A stretch of 64,000 nucleotides of DNA. It comes from Salipiger abyssi (GTDB taxonomy: Bacteria > Pseudomonadota > Alphaproteobacteria > Rhodobacterales > Rhodobacteraceae). Shown here in pieces: positions 29,833 through 38,122 of the stretch (its first letter is position 1; each line of letters begins with the position of its first letter). A program made the position numbers and the translations under genes. The notes beneath the pieces were generated by a model. The model had not been told where the DNA came from. It worked only from the letters and a program-made list of their open reading frames with translations, and ran no database searches. The stretch covers positions 4,038,501 through 4,102,500 of the forward strand of contig NZ_CP015093.1 of assembly GCF_001975705.1 (NCBI RefSeq), read 5' to 3'.

Positions 29833-30011
29833 AGTTTCGTCCTCATCGGCTTTTCACAACAACTACATGGATACCCTCAAAAGGCAATCCTACACCGGCC
29901 AAAGCCCAAAAATCTCTTGATATCACATCTGCGCCAACGTTTTCGACCTGTCAAAGTAGCGTATCGTCGAATTTGTGGTTCGGTTTGCCCCCCCTCCGAC
30001 AGGCGCCATAC

Positions 30012-30038
30012 AAAAAGACCGCCCCTCCCGGGGCGGCC
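30012..30038 (-). terminator. terminator of the DUF4168 gene
   Basis: On the minus strand a CCGCCCC/GGGGCGG stem (30019-30036) is followed by a T5 run (30012-30016 as A5 on the plus strand). It lies about 20 bases after the DUF4168 stop. Confidence 0.8.
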
Positions 30039-30057
30039 CACGTCACATACTCAAACC

Positions 30058-30477
30058 TCACTCCGTCATCATCCGCTCGCCGCGCTGGCGGGTCTCCACC
30101 ATCGCGAGGATCCGCTCGTTGAGCTCCGGGTCGCTCTGGGCGGCCTGGCCGATGCGGTTGTAGGTCGTCACGTCCATACCTTCGGTCTCCTCGACCGCCG
30201 CCGTCATCTCGGTATTGGCCTCCTGGATCAGCGCCTTTTTCTCATCCTCGGCAGCCGCGGCCTCGATCTGCGTCATGTAATCCTTCTGCACCTCCTGAAC
30301 CTGCAACGCCGCATCGACGAAGGAGCTGAGCTGGTCCTCGGAGAAATCCGCCGCCGGTGCGGTCGCCGCCGGAGCCTCGGGGGCGGTTTCGGCGGTCTGG
30401 GCCATGACCGGCGCCACCGGCGCGGCGATCAGGGCGGCGATGATCGTGGATTTGAGCAGGGTGCCGTTCAGTTTCAT
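30058..30477 (-). CDS. DUF4168 secreted protein
   Basis: A 139-residue exported protein. It has a signal peptide (ending APVMAQ, about residue 26), a short Ala/Pro linker, then the DUF4168 helical domain (FSEDQLSSFVDAALQVQEV, YNRIGQAAQSDPELNERIL). It is presumably periplasmic; function unknown. The ATG at 30477 has GGAGAG upstream. It is divergent from an outer-membrane protein gene. Confidence 0.85.
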   Translation of the reverse strand: MKLNGTLLKSTIIAALIAAPVAPVMAQTAETAPEAPAATAPAADFSEDQLSSFVDAALQVQEVQKDYMTQIEAAAAEDEKKALIQEANTEMTAAVEETEGMDVTTYNRIGQAAQSDPELNERILAMVETRQRGERMMTE

Positions 30478-30875
30478 AAGCTCTCCTTCCGGGGGATCCC
30501 GGCTGTCTGTGGTCGAGCACGGGATCATCCCGCACCTTCGCCTCAAGAGCTATGCAGTCCCGCGCCCACGTCAAACGCCCCGCCGCCCGCAACGGGAAAG
30601 ACAGCAAAGCCCCGCCGATACCGCGCGCAAAGGGCGGCGGGCTGCCGCCGGCGGCCTGTGGTTCCATTGACGTGGCGGCGCCGGGCCAAACCCCGCCAAC
30701 GCCCGATCACAGGCCGGCAAGCCTTTGCCGACACAGCGAAAAACCCGCAAATCCGTCGCAGTTCCGCAACAGCAAAATGATGTGATCGCCCCGTGTGGAG
30801 CGATCCGCCCTCCCCATCGTTACCTCCTCAGTCGCGGGAGCCACTCACCCCGCACAATGACAGGAGCAGACGACA
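30478..30875. other. divergent intergenic region, no gene seen
   Basis: 398 bases between the DUF4168 and outer-membrane protein genes. I see no coding sequence. It contains an inverted repeat GATCGC-N10-GCGATC at 30784-30805, 71 bases before the outer-membrane protein start, which could be a regulator site. Confidence 0.4.
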
Positions 30876-31475
30876 ATGACCTTCAAACCGCTTATTCTCG
30901 TGCCCTTCCTCGCCACCCCCGCCTTTGCCGGCTCGCTCGACCAGGCCGCGCCGGAGCCCGCGCCCGCCGCGCCTGTGGTGCCGGTCACAACGCCGGCCAC
31001 CGGTGACTGGACCGGCCCCTCGGTCGGTGTGCAGCTCGGCTATGGCAGCGCCGATGCGGATGGCCCCGCCGATGACAGCGAAGAGGGTGCGCTTTATGGC
31101 GTGCGTGCCTTCTACGACCACGATTTCGGCAACTGGGTCGCCGGTGGCGGGCTGCAATACGATGGTGCCGATATCGACCTCGGCGACGCGGGCAATGTCG
31201 ATGGCATCGCCAAGCTCGGCGGCCGGGTCGGCTATGATATGGGCCGGACGATGATCTACGGCTCGGGCGGCTATGCCCATGCCTCCACCGATGGCGGCGC
31301 GCTCGATGCGGGCAGCTCGGACGGCTATTACGTGGGCATCGGCGCCGAGACCTATGTGACCGACAATGTCACCGTCAGCGGCGAGCTGAACTATAACGAG
31401 TTCGAGGATTTCGACGCCAACGACCTGAAGGTCGGCGCCACCACCGCTACCGTGGGTCTGAACTACCGCTTCTGA
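30876..31475 (+). CDS. outer-membrane beta-barrel protein
   Basis: A 199-residue small beta-barrel protein of the Omp25/RopB kind. It has a signal peptide (to ATPAFA), an Ala/Pro-rich linker, then alternating strands such as SVGVQLGYGSAD and GYYVGIGAETYV. It ends in LNYRF, the terminal aromatic signal for BAM-mediated insertion. The strands suggest eight. The ATG at 30876 follows AGGAG. Confidence 0.85.
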   Translation: MTFKPLILVPFLATPAFAGSLDQAAPEPAPAAPVVPVTTPATGDWTGPSVGVQLGYGSADADGPADDSEEGALYGVRAFYDHDFGNWVAGGGLQYDGADIDLGDAGNVDGIAKLGGRVGYDMGRTMIYGSGGYAHASTDGGALDAGSSDGYYVGIGAETYVTDNVTVSGELNYNEFEDFDANDLKVGATTATVGLNYRF

Positions 31476-31550
31476 CCCCGGCTCCCGCGTCCGGCCCCTT
31501 CCCCGGGCGCGGGATTTCCAGACCGTCATGAAACCGTTACGCTCCGGTGC

Positions 31551-31838
31551 ATGCGGTCGCTTTTGCTGATTCCCCTCCTCCTGCCCACGGCGCTGCCTGC
31601 CGCCTCTCCCATCGCGGAGGTGCTTTGCGAGCCCGGGCCCCGCATGACCGAACGGCTGACCACGCGCCACGGCGCCACGCTCACCTCGACCGGGCTGCGC
31701 AACCCCGAGGAGGTGGTCGAGCTCTGGACCGATGCGCAGGGCGACTGGACCATGGTCATCGCCTATGCCTCCGGCACCTCCTGCATCGTCGCCATGGGCG
31801 AGCACTGGGCGACGCGCCTGCCACAAGATCCGGCGTAA
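31551..31838 (+). CDS. small secreted protein, unknown function
   Basis: A 95-residue protein with a signal peptide (MRSLLLIPLLLPTALPAAS) and a short mature domain with CEPGPRMTERL, WTDAQGDWTMVIAYASGTSCIVAMGEHW. Two Cys could form a disulfide. The pattern is familiar from other Rhodobacterales, but no function is known to me. It lies 112 bases before parE. Confidence 0.7.
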   Translation: MRSLLLIPLLLPTALPAASPIAEVLCEPGPRMTERLTTRHGATLTSTGLRNPEEVVELWTDAQGDWTMVIAYASGTSCIVAMGEHWATRLPQDPA

Positions 31839-31950
31839 TCCACAGGCTTTCCCCCATGATCGTGGGGTCTGACGCCGCGCGGCCCCTTCCCCCGCCCGCG
31901 CCGCTCTGCCATACTCGGCGCCAATCATCGCACAAGACGAGCAGGGCACC

Positions 31951-33909
31951 ATGGCAGACGATCTCCTCGCGGCTACCGAAGCATCCAGTTACGACGCCTC
32001 CTCCATCGAGGTGCTCGAAGGGCTGGAACCGGTGCGCAAGCGCCCGGGCATGTATATCGGCGGCACCGACGAGCGGGCGCTGCATCACATGGTGGCCGAG
32101 GTGCTCGACAACTCCATGGACGAGGCGGTGGCGGGCCATGCCAACCGCATCGAGGTCGAGCTGCACGCCGATTACGCGGTGACGATCCGCGACAACGGCC
32201 GCGGCATCCCGATCGACCCGCACCCCAAGTTCCCCGGAAAATCCGCGCTGGAGGTGATCCTCTGCACCCTGCACGCGGGCGGCAAGTTTTCCGGCAAGGC
32301 CTATGAGACCTCGGGCGGCCTGCACGGGGTCGGCGCCTCGGTGGTCAACGCGCTCAGCGATTCCATGGTCGTGCAGGTGGCGCGCAACAAGGAGCTCTTC
32401 GAGCAGCGCTTTTCCCGCGGCCTGCCGCTGGGCGGGGTGGAAAAGGTCGGCGCGGCGCCCAACCGGCGCGGCACCACCGTGACCTTCCACGCCGATGAGC
32501 AGATCTTTCACCACCACCGGTTCAAGCCGGCGCGGCTCTTCAAGATGGTGCGCTCCAAGGCCTATCTCTTCTCGGGCGTGGAGATCCGCTGGAAATCCGC
32601 CATCGACGACAAGGAAACGCCAACCGAGGCCAGCTTTCACTTCCCCGGCGGTCTGGCGGATTACCTTTCCGAGACGATGAACGGCTCCTCCACCTATGCG
32701 GACAAGCCCTTCTCCGGCACGGTGGATTTCAAGGAAAAGTTCAACACGCCCGGCAAGGTGGAATGGGCGATCAACTGGACGCCCTCGCGCGACGGCTTCA
32801 TCCAGTCCTACTGTAACACCGTCCCCACCCCCGAGGGCGGCACCCACGAGGCCGGGTTCTGGTCGGCGATCCTCAAGGGCATCCGCGCCTATGGCGAGCT
32901 GGTCAGCAACAAGAAGGCCAGCCAGATCACCCGTGACGACCTGATCACCGGCGGCTGCGCGCTGGTCTCCTGCTTTATCCGCGAGCCGGAATTCGTCGGC
33001 CAGACCAAGGACCGGCTGGCCACCACCGAGGCGCAGCGGCTGGTCGAGGGCGCGGTGCGCGACCATTTCGACAACTGGCTGGCCTCGGATACGAAATCCG
33101 CCGGCGCCATTCTCGATTTCCTCGTGCTGCGCGCCGAGGAACGGCTGCGGCGGCGTCAGGAGAAAGAGACCGCGCGCAAATCGGCGACGAAAAAGCTGCG
33201 CCTGCCGGGCAAGCTCACCGACTGCACCGCCAAGAACCGCGAGGGCACGGAGCTGTTCATCGTCGAGGGCGACTCCGCCGGCGGCTCCGCCAAGGGCGCG
33301 CGCTTCCGCGAGACCCAGGCGCTCTTGCCGCTCAAGGGCAAGATCCTGAACGTGCTGGGGGCGGCGTCGAACAAGCTCAGCTCCAACGCCGAGATCCGCG
33401 ATCTTTGCGAGGCGTTGGGCGTCGGGCTCGGCACCAAGTTCACCATCGACGATCTGCGTTACGACAAGATCATCATCATGACCGACGCCGATGTGGACGG
33501 CGCCCATATCGCCTCGCTGCTGATGACCTTCTTCTACACCCAGATGCGGCCGCTGATCGACCAGGGGCATTTGTATCTGGCCTGCCCGCCCTTGTATCGC
33601 CTGACCCAGGGCGCGCGGCGGATCTATGTGGCGGACGATGCCGAGAAGGAGGAGATGCTGGCCAAGGGTCTGGGCGGCAAGGGCAAGATCGACGTACAGC
33701 GCTTCAAGGGTCTGGGCGAGATGGACGCCAAGGATCTCAAGGAAACGACCATGGACCCGGCGACGCGCAAGCTCATCCGGGTGACCATCGACGAGGACGA
33801 ACCGGGCGAAACCGGAGATCTGGTGGAGCGCCTGATGGGCAAGAAGCCCGAGCTGCGGTTCCAGTATATCCAGGAGAACGCGCGGTTTGTGGAGGAGTTG
33901 GATGTTTGA
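31951..33909 (+). CDS. parE: DNA topoisomerase IV subunit B
   Basis: A 652-residue ParE, which with ParC decatenates daughter chromosomes. The GHKL ATPase is seen in RPGMYIGGTDERALHH, LDNSMDEA and GLHGVGASVVNAL. The TOPRIM domain has VEGDSAGGSAKGAR and the MTDADVDGAHI metal site. The C-terminus (RFQYIQENARFVEELDV) is complete. GyrB versus ParE is decided by overall length and lack of a long C-terminal insert. The stop shares one base with the ATG of an AT-rich ORF. Confidence 0.93.
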   Translation: MADDLLAATEASSYDASSIEVLEGLEPVRKRPGMYIGGTDERALHHMVAEVLDNSMDEAVAGHANRIEVELHADYAVTIRDNGRGIPIDPHPKFPGKSALEVILCTLHAGGKFSGKAYETSGGLHGVGASVVNALSDSMVVQVARNKELFEQRFSRGLPLGGVEKVGAAPNRRGTTVTFHADEQIFHHHRFKPARLFKMVRSKAYLFSGVEIRWKSAIDDKETPTEASFHFPGGLADYLSETMNGSSTYADKPFSGTVDFKEKFNTPGKVEWAINWTPSRDGFIQSYCNTVPTPEGGTHEAGFWSAILKGIRAYGELVSNKKASQITRDDLITGGCALVSCFIREPEFVGQTKDRLATTEAQRLVEGAVRDHFDNWLASDTKSAGAILDFLVLRAEERLRRRQEKETARKSATKKLRLPGKLTDCTAKNREGTELFIVEGDSAGGSAKGARFRETQALLPLKGKILNVLGAASNKLSSNAEIRDLCEALGVGLGTKFTIDDLRYDKIIIMTDADVDGAHIASLLMTFFYTQMRPLIDQGHLYLACPPLYRLTQGARRIYVADDAEKEEMLAKGLGGKGKIDVQRFKGLGEMDAKDLKETTMDPATRKLIRVTIDEDEPGETGDLVERLMGKKPELRFQYIQENARFVEELDV

Positions 33910-34355
33910 TGCATTGGACAAATTATTTCAGCAGCCTTGCTCCCACATTTGTCGCGTTAATTGTAGCGTACATCGCCTTCCAGCAATGGCAGACCAACAG
34001 AACATCTCTTAGAGAGAGATTATTTGACCGTAGACTTGAGATTTTTGAAGAAACGCATACTTTTCTCTCAGAAGTTATTCATAAAGGAACAATTTCAGAA
34101 ACGAGTATTTTTAGATTTCACGCAGCAATTCACAAAGGAGAATTTCTATTTGAGAGCGATGTTATTTCCTACATGAACGAGATAAGAATCGCATCCGTAA
34201 AGTTACTTGAGCACGAAACTATCGCAAGAGAAGCGACGAACAAAGAAGAGCGACAAGAGAATATAAAAAGAAAGTACGAAAAACTGGGAACTCTCGACGA
34301 AAAAATCGAGAACATTTTTGATGTCTTTAGGCCCTACCTTCATTTCGCTCGATAG
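33909..34355 (+). CDS. AT-rich membrane-anchored ORF of foreign origin
   Basis: A 148-residue protein with one N-terminal membrane helix (about residues 9-26, LAPTFVALIVAYIAFQQW), then a basic, helical, probably coiled-coil cytoplasmic part (RTSLRERLFDRRLEIFEETHTFL). Codon use is strikingly AT-rich against parE and cbiZ. Its ATG overlaps the parE stop (TGATG), so it may be translated by coupling. Function unknown; such single-helix proteins are frequent in mobile and defence regions. Confidence 0.7.
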   Translation: MHWTNYFSSLAPTFVALIVAYIAFQQWQTNRTSLRERLFDRRLEIFEETHTFLSEVIHKGTISETSIFRFHAAIHKGEFLFESDVISYMNEIRIASVKLLEHETIAREATNKEERQENIKRKYEKLGTLDEKIENIFDVFRPYLHFAR

Positions 34356-34715
34356 AAGATCAGTTAAAGAGGCATATGAACGCGCCACCTACAGCCGCCG
34401 CGCCATCGCCGGCACGCGGGGTGGCGATCCGACCGGTGAACCTCTCGATTTATCCCAGCCACATCCGAAAGACCTCGACACGCGGCACCCAGCCCAGCCA
34501 AATCGCCAGCCCGATGGGGCGGGCCGGCGATGGCGCGGCGGCCTTCGGCCTTGTCCCGCGCCCGGGGCAACGCTCGGATGTCGACTGAGGGGCGGTGCTC
34601 ATAGCAAGGGCATAGTGGGCAGAGTCAGCAACCGAGCACCCCACAACTCTCTCAGGGCTTGCACCTAACCTCCCAAGCAGGTTCAACACCCCGGCAGCAG
34701 ATACGCGGGCCCGAC
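34356..34715. other. intergenic region after the AT-rich insert, no supported gene
   Basis: 360 bases. Composition returns to GC-rich near 34375. Several short open frames exist on both strands, but none has a recognisable product or a good ribosome site. I looked for a cobalamin riboswitch before cbiZ and did not see its conserved core. Confidence 0.4.
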
Positions 34716-35357
34716 ATGCTCCACCTCTCCCCTCCCTGGTTCAGCCTCGATCTCGGGCAGGACATGCCCGTCCTCTCCTGGGCACCGCATAACGGCGGCC
34801 TGACCCGCGCGCGGCGCATCCTCTGGCGCGAGGTGCGCAATGCCGATCTGACCGAGACGCTCGACGTCACCGACTGGCTGCGCCGCGAGCTGGGCGCCAT
34901 CAACGCATCCGATGCCGTCTGCTTTCTCACCTCCCGCAAACTCTCCGCCGCAATCACGCGCGAGCACACCGAGGGCGGGGTCACCGCAAAAGCCGTGGTC
35001 ACCGCCGGGCTCTCCAATGCCGAGCGCATCGGCACGCGGCTGCCGCAGACCTGGAAGGACTGGGGCACGATCAATATCGCCCTCACCCTCTCCGCGCCCC
35101 TCACCCCGCCCGCGCGGATCGAGGCGCTGAGCCTTGTCGCCGAGGCCCGCACGACCGCCGTGATCGACACCGGCGTCACCCTGCCCACGGGCACCGCCAC
35201 CGGCACGGGCACCGATTGCATCGCGGTCGCCGCACCGGAGGGCGAGATCGCCTATGCCGGCAAGCACACCGATGCCGGCCACGCCATCGGCCGCGCGGTC
35301 TATGACGCCACGCTGACCGCCGTGCAGGACTGGCTCCGCGACAGCGCCCGCTGGTGA
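34716..35357 (+). CDS. cbiZ: adenosylcobinamide amidohydrolase (CbiZ)
   Basis: A 213-residue CbiZ-family enzyme that cleaves the aminopropanol side chain of adenosylcobinamide to give adenosylcobyric acid, used in cobinamide or pseudocobalamin salvage. Visible blocks are AVVTAGLSNAERIG and GTGTDCIAVAAPEG in the C-terminal half. The start is the ATG at 34716. No other cobalamin gene is nearby, so it stands as a lone salvage enzyme. Confidence 0.82.
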   Translation: MLHLSPPWFSLDLGQDMPVLSWAPHNGGLTRARRILWREVRNADLTETLDVTDWLRRELGAINASDAVCFLTSRKLSAAITREHTEGGVTAKAVVTAGLSNAERIGTRLPQTWKDWGTINIALTLSAPLTPPARIEALSLVAEARTTAVIDTGVTLPTGTATGTGTDCIAVAAPEGEIAYAGKHTDAGHAIGRAVYDATLTAVQDWLRDSARW

Positions 35358-35453
35358 AAACCTCACATCTGCGTCAACCGCGCCGCGCGGCGCTAGGCGC
35401 CTGCCCCGCCCCCGGCTAGCCTCTCTCCAACGCCCCGCCGAAAGAGATCCGCC

Positions 35454-36158
35454 ATGCGCCGCACCGCCCTCGCCCTCTGCCTTCTCGCCGCCCCCGCCGC
35501 CGCGCAGGACACCGATCTGGAGCTGGTGCTGCTGGCCGATGCCTCGGGCTCGATCACGCCCGGCGAGCTGATGTTCCAGCGCGAGGGCTATGCCCAGGCG
35601 ATCACCGATCCGGAGGTGCTCGCGGCCATCGGCAACACCGCCTATGGCGAGATCGCGGTGACCTATGTGGAATGGGCGGCGAACCAGGCGCAGGTGGTGG
35701 GCTGGACGCGGATCGCGGGGCCCGAGGACGCCGAAGCCTTTGCCGAAGAGCTGATGGTGCAGCCGCGCCAGGCCTATGGCCGCAACGCCATCGGCGCGGC
35801 GCTGCTGGAAGCGCTGCGGCTGATGGAGGAGAACGACATCGACGGCTGGCGCCGGGTGATCGACTTTTCCGGCGACAGCGCCGGCAACTGGTCGGGCCCG
35901 CCCATCGAGACGGCGCGCGACGCGGTGGTGGCCGAGGGCGTCACGATCAACGCGCTGCCGATCCTGCGCCCCGACGATCCGGGCCGCGCGCAGGGCGGGC
36001 TGGAGGCGATCTATGAGCAGCGCATCATCGGCGGGCTCGGCGCCTTCGTGGTCACCGCAGACAGCCGCGAGCGCTTTGCAGAGGCGGTGAAGCGCAAGCT
36101 GATCCTGGAGATCTCGCATTCGGGCATGGTGGAAAAGCGCCGGGCGCTGGCCGATTGA
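35454..36158 (+). CDS. DUF1194 secreted vWA-like protein
   Basis: A 234-residue exported protein with a signal peptide (MRRTALALCLLAAPAAAQ). The DUF1194 domain starts with a metal-site-like VLLADASGSITPGE (DxSxS) and continues with DFSGDSAGN, resembling a von Willebrand A fold. Function unknown, likely periplasmic. The next gene's ATG is 48 bases downstream. Confidence 0.88.
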   Translation: MRRTALALCLLAAPAAAQDTDLELVLLADASGSITPGELMFQREGYAQAITDPEVLAAIGNTAYGEIAVTYVEWAANQAQVVGWTRIAGPEDAEAFAEELMVQPRQAYGRNAIGAALLEALRLMEENDIDGWRRVIDFSGDSAGNWSGPPIETARDAVVAEGVTINALPILRPDDPGRAQGGLEAIYEQRIIGGLGAFVVTADSRERFAEAVKRKLILEISHSGMVEKRRALAD

Positions 36159-36205
36159 AGACACGGGGCTTGCGCCGATGCGCGACTCCTGCCCCTAATC
36201 CGGCC

Positions 36206-36889
36206 ATGCGTATTCTCCTGCTCCTCCTCTGTCTGACGCTCGCCGCCTGCGGCCGCCCGCTCACCCAGAACGAGCGCGCCTTTCTGAGCGCCGTGCAGGG
36301 CGATCAGGTCGATACCTCGCGGGTGCGGTTCCATGACGGGCTGGCGGCGGGCTCGGTCACCTATCAGCGCCCGATCCGCCCGCGCCTGACCTGCATGGAG
36401 CGGATCTGGCCGCCCTCGCGCGGCGAGACGGTGACCGTCTCGCCCGGCGCCATGACGCTGTTCAACCGGGTGTTCTATCGCAAGGATCTCTACCGCGAGG
36501 ATTACATGCCGCATTATCCCAAGCGGGTGGATCTGCTCGACACGATGCTGCTGGCGCATGAGATGGTGCATGTCTGGCAATGGCAGAACCGCGACCGCAC
36601 CGGCTATTCGCCGCTGAAGGCCGCCACCGAACACGGGCGCTCGGAAGATCCCTATCTCTTCGATCCCGACAGCTCCGCGCGGTTTCTCGATCACGGCTAC
36701 GAGCAGCAGGGCGCGATCATGGAGGAATATGTCTGCTGCCACATTCTCGACCCCGAGGCGCCGCGCACCGCGCGGCTGCGCGAGATGATCGGGGCGGAGA
36801 TGCCGGTGGCGCGGCTCGACGCGGCGCTGCGCGACCCGGAGGTGCTGGTGCCCTGGGCCGGGATCCAGAGCGAGGGGATCTGCCGGTGA
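36206..36889 (+). CDS. lipoprotein with HExxH metallopeptidase-like motif
   Basis: A 227-residue predicted lipoprotein with signal MRILLLLLCLTLAAC (lipobox LAAC). Residues 118-122 read HEMVH inside LLAHEMVHVWQWQ, a zinc-metallopeptidase-type HExxH. A second acidic block EEYVCCHIL lies downstream and could supply a third ligand. The protein could be an envelope metallopeptidase, but no activity is known to me. The start is the ATG at 36206. Confidence 0.75.
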   Translation: MRILLLLLCLTLAACGRPLTQNERAFLSAVQGDQVDTSRVRFHDGLAAGSVTYQRPIRPRLTCMERIWPPSRGETVTVSPGAMTLFNRVFYRKDLYREDYMPHYPKRVDLLDTMLLAHEMVHVWQWQNRDRTGYSPLKAATEHGRSEDPYLFDPDSSARFLDHGYEQQGAIMEEYVCCHILDPEAPRTARLREMIGAEMPVARLDAALRDPEVLVPWAGIQSEGICR

Positions 36890-36901
36890 TCGTGCCCGGG
36901 G

Positions 36902-37159
36902 CGGTGGGCAGATTGCCCACCCTACGAGGTCTGCGCTTTGCTTTGAGTGCGGCACCGGACGGATGTCTCCCGCAGGCGTATTTTTGAAAGAGAAGATGCG
37001 CAGGACCGCGCCCCCTGACTTTCTTCTCTTTGAAAATACGCAAATCGGCGCGAGGCCGGGCGGGCTCTGCGATTGCAGGTGGAGAGATCCGGCCCCGGCT
37101 GCCGCCACTTGGTTCCCCGCGATCAAGCGCGACCCGTAGGGTGGGCAATCTGCCCACCG
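36902..37159. repeat. nested inverted-repeat element (two repeat families)
   Basis: The outer arms (36902-36926 and 37135-37159) are perfect 25-base inverted copies, and each is itself a palindrome (GGTGGGCA...TGCCCACC). Inside lies a second inverted pair (36976-36996 and 37022-37041) sharing GCGTATTTT and AAAGAGAAGA. The outer unit recurs in the terminator after the ectoine operon. The whole 258-base block fills the gap between the lipoprotein and the L,D-transpeptidase genes and holds no gene. Confidence 0.7.
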
Positions 37160-37191
37160 TCCGACGCGTGACGCGTGACGCATAGAGCCCG

Positions 37192-37611
37192 CTATGGCCG
37201 GATCACAATCCGCGTCTCCGACAGCCCGACCACCTGCACCGCCTCAAAGAGCACCCGGGCGTTTTCCGGCGCCAGCCGCACGCATCCCGCCGAAGCGGGC
37301 GTGCCGAGCCGGTCCACCGCCGTGGTGCCGTGAATGGCGTAATTGCCCCGGAAGAAGATCGACCAAGGCATCGGCGCGTTGTGGTAAAGCGTCGAGTAAT
37401 GCATGCGCTCCAGCGCATAAGGCGTGAAACTGCCCACCGGCGTCACCTTGCCCGCCCGCGCGGTCGAGACAGGCCAGACATAAGCGGCACCGCGGTCGAA
37501 GACCACCATCTGCTGGTCGGAGAGATCGATCTCCACCCAGAGGCTCTGCGCCTGTGCCGCCCCGGCGCTCAGCCACAGCAATAGCGCCAGCGCCGCGAAC
37601 AACACCCGCAT
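37192..37611 (-). CDS. L,D-transpeptidase (YkuD domain)
   Basis: A 139-residue exported L,D-transpeptidase. It has a signal peptide (to QAQ, about residue 22), and the YkuD catalytic set IHGT (His94) and SAGCVRL with nucleophile Cys110. Such enzymes cross-link peptidoglycan or attach proteins to it in the periplasm. This is a minimal single-domain form. It lies 19 bases downstream of the cytochrome c gene on the same strand. Confidence 0.9.
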   Translation of the reverse strand: MRVLFAALALLLWLSAGAAQAQSLWVEIDLSDQQMVVFDRGAAYVWPVSTARAGKVTPVGSFTPYALERMHYSTLYHNAPMPWSIFFRGNYAIHGTTAVDRLGTPASAGCVRLAPENARVLFEAVQVVGLSETRIVIRP

Positions 37612-37630
37612 CCGCCGCCCTCCTTTGCCG

Positions 37631-38038
37631 TCAGTCGATTTTCTGGATCTCGCGCAGATAGGCGACCAGATCGACCACCGGCTGGGAGGTCAACACCGGT
37701 TGCCCCGAGGGCGTCTTGATCGGCACATCGAACATGCGTGCGAAGTAATCGCCATAAACCGGCATCGGCGAGCCGTGGCTGACCAGCGGGTCGCGCCCGT
37801 CGATGCGTTTCACCACGCGCTCGACCGGAAACGTGCCCCCATTGGCAGCGGCGAGCTCGGTGAGGTTCACCGGCTTGATCGTCAAAACGCCTTCCATCGG
37901 CCCGTCGCCGCGGCCTTCGAGCCCGTGGCAGGTGGCGCAATGGGTGTGATAGAGCGACCGCCCGATATCGGCATCCTGCGCCGCAGCGCCGGAGCACAGC
38001 GTCGACAAGGTTGCGAGTGTTATGATGACATTGCGCAT
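37631..38038 (-). CDS. periplasmic cytochrome c
   Basis: A 135-residue class I cytochrome c with a signal peptide (to SGAAAQ). The single heme site is CATCH (Cys34, Cys37, His38), and a Met ligand probably lies in SPMPVYGD. The electron partner is unknown. It probably forms a two-gene unit with the L,D-transpeptidase gene. Confidence 0.88.
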   Translation of the reverse strand: MRNVIITLATLSTLCSGAAAQDADIGRSLYHTHCATCHGLEGRGDGPMEGVLTIKPVNLTELAAANGGTFPVERVVKRIDGRDPLVSHGSPMPVYGDYFARMFDVPIKTPSGQPVLTSQPVVDLVAYLREIQKID

Positions 38039-38122
38039 GATCTGGCCTCCCGTTCCTGCCGCGCGAGTGTCTCACCCCCGCAGGGCGCCCGCCTTGATCC
38101 GGGTCAAGCGCAGGCGCGGAGA

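Larger units (their letters stand above)
28157..29990. mobile_element. AT-rich genomic island with a DUF262-HEPN module
   Basis: A block of about 1.8 kb that is visibly AT-rich against GC-rich flanks. It begins exactly where a DUF4160 gene is broken and ends near the terminator of the DUF4168 gene. It holds two same-strand genes and no integrase, transposase or tRNA. Borders are judged by composition and are approximate on the right. Confidence 0.6.

Noticed and set aside
34356..34715. Short frames on both strands, and a possible cobalamin riboswitch before cbiZ
   Set aside because: No product is recognisable, ribosome sites are poor, and the conserved B12-box core is not visible.
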